Shown here: piece after piece, positions 1 to 9,759 of the stretch | How the letters are laid out: the number at the start of each line of letters is the position of its first letter | Numbering within the stretch: the first letter of the stretch is position 1 | DNA from: Paralvinella palmiformis | Lineage: Eukaryota; Annelida; Polychaeta; Terebellida; Alvinellidae | NCBI GenBank assembly: GCA_025642065.1 | Contig: JAODUP010000419.1 | Location: 93,501-157,500 of the forward strand | Reading direction: 5' to 3' | Length of the DNA: 64,000 bases | The notes under the pieces: model-generated | What the model was told of the DNA's origin: nothing | Databases searched by the model: none | Seen by the model: the letters and a program-made list of their open reading frames with translations, nothing else | Translations under genes and position numbers: made by a program

Positions 1-166
1 AATAAAATACCGAATTATCATAAAATATTGAATTATCATAAAATAAAAATTAATGACTGATTCCACCAGATTGTTCAACAGCAATCGAAAAACTTAATTT
101 GAACATATGTCCACAAGTTATTCTCCTGATCTAATAACAAATATTCCGATCTAATAAGAAAACTTC

Positions 167-364
167 TTTTGGTGATGATGATGATGATTGATGTTTTACG
201 GTCACTTTTGTGCACAAGGTAGGCTAAATGGGCCGAGCCACCTCCAAAGGTAATGAGGCGAAGTCAAAGACGAAATAACCTTCAGATATGCCCACGCCTA
301 GATTCGAACACGGGTGGTAGTGATCTGTAGTCAAACACGCTACCGCTAGACCACGGATGAGCCC
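167..364 (-). mobile_element. tRNA-derived SINE, family A copy 1
   Basis: Read on the minus strand this begins with a tRNA-like head: a box A-like TGGTCTAGCGGTAGCG and a box B-like GTGTTCGAATC. A unique body follows, then a short ATC/GAT-rich tail at the low-coordinate end. The same organisation and closely similar sequence recur at 28418-28602 on the plus strand, so this is a dispersed element and not a tRNA gene. The acceptor stem does not pair convincingly. The copy is diverged and presumably inactive. Confidence 0.8.
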
Positions 365-1066
365 ATAAAATTTTGAACACAGGTGTAGACTTTTGTTTAC
401 AATTAGATACTTCATTGTCCTCGTCATGTTGATGATCACTCTTCAGAATGTCGGGCTCTGCGACGTTCTTAACAGAAGCTATATTGTCTGTCATTTTTCT
501 ACTGTTATTGTAGCACCTTCCCGAAAAGGATTATCAATCATTCAGCTTAATCTATTGATTTTCAATCAATTCTTAGCGTGTGTGACACCTTGAAAATCGC
601 TGCTTCTGTTAACGTTTGTGTGAAAAAATAGATAGCACAAAGGCTAATTCAAACGTATCTCAAGGCATCTTCTTCACCTTTGCCGGGTGATATTTCGACT
701 GGGTATTACTAATATGCTTTGGAACAGTCAAAATACATAAATTTCAAAATATATTAAATTCAATAATATTTTCTGTAGTTATACATTTATTTGTGAAGTA
801 AATAATTTATTCAACTAACCGGAATTGTCATTTACATTACCATATTTTAAGGATAATTATGATGGGCATCTTATTAACCTCTTTGAAATGATATCATCAC
901 GTAGTTATTTTTAGATGCTTACTAGAATTGAAAATGATAACCTATTTACCATATTTTCTTTACGATATGTCTAGTAAATGTTTGTTTTCTCTCCAATTAT
1001 CGGCTGGTTAATTCCTTAACAAAATATAAACAATAAAGAAGCAACTATATCCACATACCTACTTGG
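365..1066. other. Non-coding AT-rich spacer
   Basis: No gene, RNA or clear repeat is recognisable. The sequence is AT-rich with short open stretches that have neither codon structure nor familiar motifs. It lies between a SINE and a broken transposon-type ORF and may contain the unrecognised 5' part of that element. Confidence 0.5.
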
Positions 1067-1918
1067 GTGAAACCTTATAGAATACTATACCAGCAAAGAG
1101 AAAAACAACTCATTAATAATCGAGAGTATTGCACACCACACAACAGAAGCTTTCTTTGGCCATATATCCCAGAAGAGGGCAGCACAAACGTGGCTTGCCA
1201 GCACGAGGAAGCTGATACAAGGATGGTGTACCACCTACGCAATATACTAGATGTACAACCTCAGGCCAATATATCTGTCAGGTTGGGTTAAGTGGAATTA
1301 ACACAAAAAAGGTATATAAATATATCACAACTTGTACCGGGAATGAATCCCACATTGATTGATTCTCTATCTGTATTCCATGTTTTCATCGGATCAGACG
1401 TGAAATCGGCATTCATGAAGAAAGGCAAACTTAAGCTATTGAAGTTGATGAACTTCCAAATGCTCAATGCTGAAGTATCCAGTGCTTTGGGCACCACCAC
1501 TGATCTCTCAAATGAAGTGTTCGCTGGGTTGGAAATGTTTGTTTGTGGGATGTATGTGGATGATGTACGATATGCCTATTTTCAACAGCATTATGTTCCT
1601 AAGGGAAACGACTACCCATTGGACAAAATCAAAGGTATTAATCCCTGTAGTATGCCACCGTGTAAAGGTGATCTGAAGAATCAGATTCTACGAGTGAACT
1701 ATATAGCATATATCTGGAAGAATGCAACTCTCAGCAACCCCAAAGTACAACGACCAGAGGGGCATGGTTGGATCCTGATCGACGTCTCTTATCAAATCAA
1801 GTGGTTTGATTGCGATCAAGTACCACATAGTATATGTCAAGTGGTGGAATTAGATACATCTCCCAGCTCTCCGGCGGAGGAAGAATTTACGGAGTTGACC
1901 AATGTGGAAAGACTGTGA
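1067..1918 (+). pseudogene. Broken transposon-associated 'EADTR' ORF (metal-nuclease-like family)
   Basis: The reading frame runs from about 1067 to TGA at 1916-1918 with one in-frame TAA at 1289-1291. The first part contains CQHEEADTRMVYH. After the stop comes QKRYINISQL, then FHVFIGSDVKSAF, and the end has PEGHGWILID. These landmarks match, in order, a large family of animal proteins (corals, molluscs) that spread with mobile DNA; the acidic residues suggest a PIN/FEN-like nuclease fold. The block normally holding an S-P-D-T-D acidic motif is missing: the frame goes from NISVR straight to the stop and then to the later segment. The usual G-C-D motif is G-S-D here. With no ATG, a stop and a deletion, it is dead. 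The family assignment rests on remembered motifs, and the nuclease role is inference. Confidence 0.65.
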
Positions 1919-2003
1919 TTCGGATGAATCAGATGGTGATTTGGAATGAAATACGTTGATGTTTATGTGATGACCACTTGCCATGAACTTTTTTATTATT
2001 AAG

Positions 2004-2030
2004 TATATATATATATATATATATATATAT
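2004..2030. repeat. (TA)n microsatellite
   Basis: About 13 uninterrupted TA dinucleotides, just downstream of the broken EADTR ORF. Confidence 0.95.
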
Positions 2031-2315
2031 TCTGATTATGTCAAATACTGACATAATTCTTTTTTCAATTCCAAATTCAATATATCAATATCTAAATAAA
2101 CTAATAACTACAAATCATAGTGTATTATTATTAGATATGTTAATATAGTTATTATATGCTGTAACCAATTATTATTCAAATTATATGTAAATGCATATGA
2201 ATGTGTATATCTATTTATGTCCACGTGTTACTAACAGGTAAATATTTATATTTCTGGGGTGTAATACGTCCTATGCTATGATAGGATAAATGAATTTTAA
2301 ATAAAATACAATTAA

Positions 2316-2493
2316 TAGTACTGCCAATTTATATGTACAGCTGATACCAGCAATTATTATTACTCCCGATCTATATGTACAGCTGATACCAGCAATTAGT
2401 ACTACTCCTCATCTATATATGTACAACTGATACCAGCAATTATTATTACTCCCCATCTATATATGTAAGTTAATGCCAGCAATTATTATTACT
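2316..2493. repeat. About 50-bp tandem repeat, 3.5 copies
   Basis: A unit of roughly 50 bp containing CTGATACCAGCAATTATT and ATCTATATATGTACA is repeated head to tail about three and a half times, with small substitutions between copies. It does not encode a conserved frame. Confidence 0.85.
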
Positions 2494-2760
2494 GCTTACG
2501 AATTTTTGCTTGGAAGTGCTCTGAATTTACACTTTATCAAATCCTTATTTCCCATAATTTAATGACTAACTTGTTGAAGAGTATCACATACGATTTTGAC
2601 TACTTAAAATGTTAAAACTGTGAAGTTTGGTTTTGTAAATCGGTCGACCTTTGTTGTTCTCGTCCTCATGCATGTCAATTTAATCCATCGATATGAGTAT
2701 ACGCTTGATCATTCAAGGTCTATAATTGTTTGTAGATATGCGCCCATGTAATATTTGAAT

Positions 2761-2803
2761 GCGCGCGCACACGCACACACGCACACACACACACATACAC
2801 ACA
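2761..2803. repeat. CG/CA-rich simple repeat
   Basis: Alternating purine-pyrimidine tract that starts with GCGCGC and continues as (CA)n with interruptions. Apparent open frames across it are artefacts of the repeat. Confidence 0.85.
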
Positions 2804-3781
2804 TTAGGGTGACATGATAATAGATTACCAACTTACCACACACACATATGCTCACAGAGCCGTGCGCACAAACACATAGCGCATTTAGAAACACCTTTTA
2901 TTATTACACAGAAGAAAAAGAAATGAATATCAATATTTAATTTTAACCCAATTGAAGCGGATTTGCTGAAAGTTCCTTTATTTCAAAAATACAAAGGTAG
3001 CCTGTCATGAACTGTTTATTTCTTGCATTTCTGTCCTTTACTTGCCATCTCCAGAATTTTTCTATTGGCTAAGAGTTTTCTGTACATGGCTGGACATTCT
3101 TCTGAGATATTAAAGGAACGATCCACACTGAGAAAATATTTTTTGTACATGTAATGCTTGAACAGTAACAAACAATTCCACAATAATAATCGCGAAATAA
3201 TCCTGATATCAAATAATCCAAATTACTGGAAGGCCGCCATTACGGCTGCACCAGTAGCCAGATTCAAAGGCGGGAAGGAGAAACTGAAATGCTCTGACGT
3301 CAGATGGGTGCTCTATAGACCGACACAGATTATATAGTTTCTCTTGAGCGTTAGTTTCTGAGCCATTTTGAATCATCTTCCTCTTGAAAAGTACCTTCAC
3401 GCTCAAACTAATATAGTTGTATATCATTCAAGACGTAATTGTAACAAAATAATGCCGTTTAGTTATGGAATAATTCTTGGCTTACATGCTTTTGTACGGG
3501 CTTTACAGTTTGCATGGTCACCCACCCACCCACACACATGCACACACGGTGTACGGACACTTGCTCACCGGACAGTTGCTCATCAAGTAAATGAAATAGT
3601 GGACACTTGCTCACCAGTGAATTTTTAATAAGAAAAAAGTGAATTTTTAATAAAAAAATAAATGAAAATAAATAGAACAAAAATAATGATGCAACTTCTA
3701 CCAAGGCTACATGCAATATGCTACTCCATGTCACAGTAAATTTATTTATATTTATTTTGTTCAACCTCAACAGAGTGGAGA

Positions 3782-3784
<3 letters not shown>

Positions 3785-3829
<45 letters not shown>
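3785..3829. repeat. (AT)n microsatellite
   Basis: Uninterrupted AT dinucleotides inside the TA-flanked MITE. Confidence 0.95.
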
Positions 3830-3833
<4 letters not shown>

Positions 3834-4399
3834 AAAACAAACAAAACAATATAAAATATGGCAATAATAGACATAGAATAGCAGTTAATATGACCTAGTT
3901 GAAAGTTTGACTAATACATATTCATTTGGCATGGCATAATACAGTTAATATAATTCGGGAATTGGAATTGCTTTTTTAAATAGAATTGTAATTGAAGTTT
4001 GCTGCAAAAAAATGTATCCACAAATTAATTTAGCATTTAATTTTTTAATTCAGAAATATGTATCTTAGTATCCTATAAAATTATTGATATGAATATTACC
4101 AATTATTAGTCTATTATAGTTCAGCATGATCAATATTATATATTTCTCATAATCAGTAAGCCATATCAAATTGTCAATAATATGGCACCAATCATGTTGA
4201 TACTTAGAAAGCTCAGAGCATTATATTAAGACCAGGAGAGCGTTGCTAGGATATTAATTGCTTCACCATTCAATATTGATAAAAGAAAGGTAATTGTGTT
4301 ATCTCCTTTATAGGTGTGATGTTAGGCTTCATGGGACTATATATATGGAATTGAATTGGAATATATATATATTATATATATATATAATGGAATATTGAA

Positions 4400-4402
<3 letters not shown>

Positions 4403-4443
<41 letters not shown>
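4403..4443. repeat. (AT)n microsatellite
   Basis: Uninterrupted TA/AT tract inside the TA-flanked MITE. Diverged AT-rich stretches precede it from about 4360. Confidence 0.95.
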
Positions 4444-4449
<6 letters not shown>

Positions 4450-4965
4450 CCATATATTTTATATGCTTTACAAACACAAAAAAGATACAAGATTTAATTG
4501 ATCAATTTAATTTGATTAATATAATTATGTGCAGTTTTATTCTCATTAAAAATTCATTGATGGGCAAGTGTCCACTTTTTCCACATTTGTCCACATTTGC
4601 TTGGTGAGCAAGTGTCCAGGTGAGCAACTGCTCGGTGAGCAACTGTCCTACACACACACCCATATATATATATATATATATATATAAAAACATTTAAATG
4701 TAAAACAAAAGCAGAAATATTCTGGGGGCCACAATATTTGGCGTCCGCACAGTAAAATACTATGCATTGCCAGTTTTTCAATTGTAGCACGACTTTATAG
4801 GCTACAGAGTTTTCATTTATTAATTTTCCAAAATACCCCTTTATAATTAGGAAACTCTAACACCCACCAGGCCGTCACCCATTTCCATTTAAATGAAATC
4901 TACTCCTGTGCAATTAACTGAGTCGATTAAGTATTGACTTAATTAGTGGACGTGTTGGTATCGAC

Positions 4966-5635
4966 CGAACATGAAATGAGCCGAATCTTAGACAGCTCGG
5001 CCCAAGTGACAACTCGTCCCAGACATCTCTGTTTTGAGACTACTCGGCCCGCTGACGAGACACCTCAGCCCAATGATAAATGATACGACAACGGTGTGTT
5101 GTGGTAATGCGCAACATCGAATGAGTTGGGTGGAGATAGCATCAAACGTAGGCCAATGCCATAGCACGATTAAAAGAGCAAATATCAATTGATTGATAGT
5201 TAATTGTTGGTGGCATTTATCAAAAGCATATTCAATATATAGATCTAATGCATTATACAGTGCCGCAATACTAATTTTCGGACAAATAGAAGTGTGTGTG
5301 TATTCTGACAAATGTCTACTTCTAAATTATTACGTTCGTGCGGGAAGGTGTATGTCCCCGTGTCATGATTATCCTGTTATGTTGTTTTAAATAAATTGAT
5401 TGATAGTTAATTGTTGGTGACATTTGTCAAAAGCATATTCAGTATAACGACCACCAAGCTACATGACATGCACTTATTCATATCATTCTTGTACTGCAAG
5501 TAAATGACCAACAAGCTGTTAATATATATATATATTAATTAACTAATTTACATATCTTTTTACGGGTTCGAGTTGTCTGGGTCGAGTTGTCACTAGGGTT
5601 GATTTGTCCAGGCACCAATGAGCCGAACTGAAAAA
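4966..5635. mobile_element. Candidate inverted-repeat element
   Basis: The left part (5005-5030) contains AGTGACAACTCGTCCCAGAC. The reverse complement of the right part (5575-5600) contains AGTGACAACTCGACCCAGAC. Outside these cores both sides carry related GAGCCGAA / CGGCTCA words near 4978 and 5619. This is the pattern of a short non-autonomous DNA element with diverged terminal inverted repeats. No coding sequence is present inside. The exact ends and target duplication are not resolved. Confidence 0.5.
5187..5445. repeat. 52-bp direct duplication, 207 bp apart
   Basis: The segment starting AATTGATTGATAGTTAATTG at 5187 is repeated from 5394 with only a few substitutions over about 52 bp. 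The two copies sit inside the candidate inverted-repeat element, so they may be an internal feature of it. Confidence 0.8.
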
Positions 5636-5639
5636 TCAT

Positions 5640-6242
5640 TAATGTGATCGTATACAAAATTGTACTAAACTGTTTCTGACAAGGCACTTTAGAAACTAAT
5701 GGTATTTACAGATATAATACAATGAGGTAATATATATAATGCGTGTTGTTCTAGCTAGATCTAGATATTTTTTAAGTTGACAGTGATCTGAGTGAGCGAT
5801 AATATAAGTTTATACTTTTTAGTAATTCGAACTGGACTATTCGCCCTCAATTTTATTGGCATGTCGCTTAGTTTCACCCTGTTTTATATTCGGTATCCAT
5901 AGCTCTCGATTTTATTTTCCCGTCAGTTAGTTAAAATACAAGTTATTACCAAATAGATCAAATACACAATGTAGATCTTTTGATTATTCTCAATTGACAA
6001 TAGGTACGCGACCAAAAAGGTAGAGCACCGATTTTTAATACTGATTGAAGAACAAGAATTAAACATTAAAATGGTACCTGTTTCATGAATATAGGTCAAA
6101 TATTAAGGAAAATTAGAGACTTACTTCTTCAAAAATGTCGGATTTATGGTTACTTACTTAACATGGAAATGAATGGAAAGGTCTGTGACCTCAAATCCAA
6201 CTTTCACAAAAATGTACATAACTCTCTTAATATTCAATCAAA
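5640..6242. other. Non-coding AT-rich spacer
   Basis: Nothing recognisable: no long open frame, no SINE boxes and no tandem repeat. The 19-bp satellite begins at its right edge. Confidence 0.5.
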
Positions 6243-6935
6243 TAGTTTGTCTAAATAACTAATTGATGTCTAAATAACTAATTGATGTCTAAAAAACTAA
6301 TTGATGTCTAAAAAACTAACTGATGTCTAAATAATTAAATAAGTAACTGTATCATGATGTCTAAATAACTAACTGATGCCTAAAAAAACTGATATCTGAA
6401 TAACTAACTAATGTCTAAATAACTAACTAATGTCTAAATAACTATTTAATGTCTAAATAACTATTTAATGTCTAAATAACTAATTGATGTAAAAAAAAAA
6501 ATTGATGTCTTAAAAACTAAATGTCTAAATATTTAAATAAGTAACTGATGGCCAAATAACTAACTGATATCTAAATAACTATCTGATATCTAAATAACTA
6601 ACTAATATCTAAATAAATAACTAATTTCTAAATAATTAATTGATATCTAATTAATTAATCTAGTTCTATAATAATAAAAAATATTAGACATCAAATATTT
6701 AAATAAGTAACTGATGTCTAAATAACTAACTGATGGCTAAATAACTAACTGCATGATATCTAAATAACTAACTAATGTCTAAATAATTAATTGTCTAAAA
6801 AATGTTGTTTAAAAAGTTGTCTAAAAAAATAATTAATGTCTAAAAAAATAATTGATGTCCAAAAAAGTAAATGACTAAATATTTAAATAAGTAACTGGTG
6901 TCTAAATAACTAACTGATGGCTAAAAAACTAACTA
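6243..6935. repeat. 19-bp satellite array
   Basis: About 35 degenerate copies of a 19-bp unit close to TAACTAATTGATGTCTAAA run head to tail for almost 700 bp. The period is exact in the first copies (for example AATTGATG at 6261 and 6280) and drifts later, with small indels and shorter variants. All frames are interrupted, so it is not a coding repeat. Confidence 0.92.
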
Positions 6936-7509
6936 ATATTTACTACACTGTCACATGTTTCGTTCTGTTTGCCAGTATGTGACCATGTACATGATTCTAG
7001 GTGGATTTTCCAATGTCAACGGCCAACCAGAAAAATTGCGGCCGGTCAAATATTTTTCCGCAAGCTGCTACAGACATTCGAATGTACATACGACTATGAA
7101 ACTTTCAGCAAATTAAACTTTAGAACATTATCTACATTTTATATATGTTTGTATTTATTTTAAAAGATTTGTTCAAGCTAAATTAGATGGCTTTTGTCAA
7201 CATGTAACTTCATCAACGTACCATTAATTAAATTTTCAGCCGATCATTAAAATTCGAAAACGAGGCTAAAGTATGGAAACCCCCTGATGTCATCCACCAG
7301 TCAAACCAATAAGAACACTTGTATAGGCGTCATGAATATTCATGAAAGGGGGTGCCCCCTGAAATGATCCAAAAGAAATGCCGATCCCTGCGGTGCTGGC
7401 TCTGTCCATGATCCAGAATGCAAGAGCCGTTTATATGCACATACCTACTGGCACAATGAGTCATAGTCCGAGTCATGTGACATAACAACGACCAGTCCGC
7501 CATTACTCA
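6936..7509. other. Left flank of the two-gene transposon remnant
   Basis: No gene is recognisable. The last 250 bp may be the 5' non-coding end of the YqaJ-type transposon gene that begins near 7510. No terminal inverted repeat matching the sequence beyond 11340 was found by eye. Confidence 0.4.
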
Positions 7510-8035
7510 GTGAATGGTTTCTGGATCTGGATACGGTTATTTTGTTGTGCGTTCGTGTTTTATGCATCCCGAGGCTTATGTTATTTGTCTTTATATGCAG
7601 TTCCTGATATATCATTTGTTGTTATTTCCAAAGTCAATACCAGTTATATAATTATGTCCTTCGAATATTTGGAATATTTGTGTTATTCTGATTGGGTACA
7701 CTACATGTCAAAGCTGACACCACTATCAGCAGAAACCTGTCTGTACAAGATTCCCACAGGTTTATGGATAAATGATCCCACAAAATGGCTAGGGATTGAA
7801 TGGCCTGATGTTTCATACTACTTGATTGAGACCCCTGGTGTATTTACAAGGGAATCCATGAGTCTGGCTGGGTGAAAACTGTGCTTTACTACAAACCAAT
7901 TGACAGCCCTCACTGCATTCTCAATGGGGATGTAACACCATCACAGAGGGTAAACAACATTCCGCATCATCCGTGGATTGGATTGCACCAAAAGGACAGG
8001 GTTGTGACAGCAGCACACTGTGATTGTATGGCTGG
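7510..8035 (+). pseudogene. Transposon gene exon with N-terminal half of a SWIM zinc finger, frameshifted
   Basis: Open from about 7510 with no convincing ATG. It includes the family landmarks WPDVSYYLIETPGVFTRESM, then a frameshift/deletion near 7860. The frame resumes as GWVKTVLYYK, PSQRVNNIPHHPW and HCDCMAG, ending at a GT donor (8036). The HCDC pair is the first half of a SWIM zinc finger (CxC...CxH). The next exon supplies GLGE but not the C-x-H half. In animals these SWIM segments precede a YqaJ-like exonuclease domain in one transposon-encoded protein, which is what follows here. The deletion and the missing second half of the finger show decay. Confidence 0.75.
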
Positions 8036-8367
8036 GTAAGTAGCCACATTAAATATTTTTTACTGTTAAATTATATTTAAAATAAAAGGTGTTTCAAAAA
8101 GCCTTTAACATGGTGCACCGATCCTGTGACTTGTAAGTCTGATTAAACTGGATTTTAGTCTGTACATTATTATAATAGCATGATTTATTTTACATATACA
8201 CGTTATATAATTATATGTATGAATTGGAGAAATCTCAGCATTCTTATTTATTTTAAACCAGTAACTGTACTACTGTGTTTTATCTCACAGCAGACTATAA
8301 GTGTAGTAACTTATTTTAACAACCAAAATAAAATTGTTTATTTATTTGTTGTGTTGTCCTGTTTCAG
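8036..8367 (+). other. Intron inside the transposon gene
   Basis: It begins GTAAGT after the split Gly codon of HCDCMAG and ends TTTCAG at 8367. Splicing restores a continuous G-L-G-E, the order expected in the family, so a genuine (ancestral) intron is likely. Confidence 0.65.
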
Positions 8368-9508
8368 ACTTGGTGAATCAAAGTAAGCAGAACAGATCTG
8401 GTGCTTCAAGGATTTCTACTGACAAAGAAGAAAAAAAGTTGCTGGATAGTCTTGCCAGCTATTCACATAAACCAGTTGGCTTGAGCCTGTTCAAGGAGCA
8501 GTACCAGCTATTCTGCTGGAAGACAACAGCCGAACTGGAGTCTTTGCCGCAGCAGTTGACATCATTGTACAAGGAAGAGTATGCCAGTATGACCTTGACT
8601 GAGCTCAACTCTGAGGTTGAGGAGATATTGTACTCCATTGTAGTGACTGATGCTGAGGTTAAGTATGTTGTGAAAAGCACAGTGAACCAAGCTGCTTGTA
8701 CAACATGGTTTCAGATGCATGCAGGGCGCATCACAGCTTCACGAGCACATTCCATATTATATACAAGGCATGACCACCCATCTGCATCCCTGGTAAAAGG
8801 CATCTGCAGTGACAGTTGTAAGCCTTTGCATGATGCTACAACTACGTGGGGTAAGGAACACAAGACTGATGCCTTGTCAACTTACAGCAACATTGGGGGA
8901 CATACAAAGTTCCACCTCAGCAAGATGGGTCTTTGCTTATGCAAGGAAGTAGTAGTAGTGGTATTTATTTCCAAGTTCAATATCAATGGAGCATCACCAG
9001 ATGGGTTAGCCTACTGTGACTGCCATGCTAGCTGAGTGGTATAAGTGAAGTGTCCTTTTACGGACAGAAACAGTTCACTGGATACCATGAGAGCAGATCC
9101 TTTTTGTTTGGGGAAGGATCTAAATCTCAAATGTGGACATGCGTATTATGCTCAAGTACAATTACAAATGTATGTGTGCAATTTGTCAATGTTTGACTTT
9201 GTTGTATGGACATCAGTGTTGTTGTGGAAGTGTCACGTGACAGCTGTGGACATTTTTCAACCAGTATGTGATGCCCGAGTTACACTTTGCATGCAATATG
9301 GCTCATCTTGCTCACAGACACGTGCTGTCACTGATGTCATGTCTGAAAAACTGTGTTGTTGTCAGATACCTGCAAATGACAGTGACTTGGATGATGACAT
9401 GATTGGGTGTGCCTCAATGGGGAATGGTTCCAATTCACATGTGTTAATGTGAAACAAGCACCCAAAGGCAGCTGGTTTTGTCCATTGTGCAGGAAAACAC
9501 TAAAATAG
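8368..9508 (+). pseudogene. YqaJ-like exonuclease plus PHD finger, broken transposon gene
   Basis: A linker (KPVGLSLFKEQ) is followed by a YqaJ-like recombinase/exonuclease domain: TWFQMHAGRITASRA, TTWGKEHKTDAL, GASPDGLAYCDCH, then VKCPFTDRNS and YYAQVQLQMYVC. YqaJ nucleases use a D...E-x-K acidic motif. The Asp is in SPDG and the Lys in VKCP, but the Glu codon position is a TAA and a TGA lies three codons earlier (both within 9033-9044). A C-terminal PHD-like finger follows: MIGC near 9400, then WFQFTCV and KGSWFCPLCRK in another frame, ending TAG 9506-9508. A frameshift at about 9417-9425 splits the finger, and the usual His of WFH is Gln. The accessory-protein role is inference from the family. 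Confidence 0.82.
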
Positions 9509-9759
9509 GGCAATGGTGAAATAGTTATATTTATCTTCTATACATATATTAGTCATATTGTTTGGAAATAAAAATAGGTACTAAAATACTTTTCAAAATG
9601 TTTTCAAAAGTATAAAACCAATTGCATAAATAAAGAATAATAATTACATTGTACCATTTTTAACAGAAATATCAACTTTTAAACATTGTGTGCAGTAACT
9701 GCACAAAAGACTTCCTCAGACATTCTTTCATTTCTTTTCATTATACACAATTCCAACAT
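9509..9759. other. Spacer between convergent transposon genes
   Basis: AT-rich, without motifs. The plus-strand YqaJ gene and the minus-strand transposase gene end towards each other here, so it probably holds their 3' untranslated ends (AATAAA-like words near 9568 and 9630). Confidence 0.5.

Larger units (their letters stand above)
3552..4650. mobile_element. MITE with about 100-bp terminal inverted repeats, TA-flanked
   Basis: The left end, just after TA at 3552-3553, reads CGGACACTTGCTCACC. The right end, just before TA at 4649-4650, reads as the reverse complement of GGACAGTTGCTCACCG. The similarity continues inward for about 100 bp on each side; both arms contain two or more internal copies of GGACACTTGCTCACC and then a GAATTTTTAAT segment. 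The interior is AT-rich, with (AT)n tracts at 3785-3829 and 4403-4443, and has no transposase. The TA flanks suggest TA target duplication, as in Tc1/mariner-type elements. A 43-bp interior segment (4017-4059) recurs at 17548-17590 with one mismatch. Confidence 0.75.

Noticed and set aside
3368..3770. Open frames on both strands across the GGACACTTGCTCACC repeats
   Set aside because: They lie over the MITE's left terminal repeat and a CA tract; no protein similarity.
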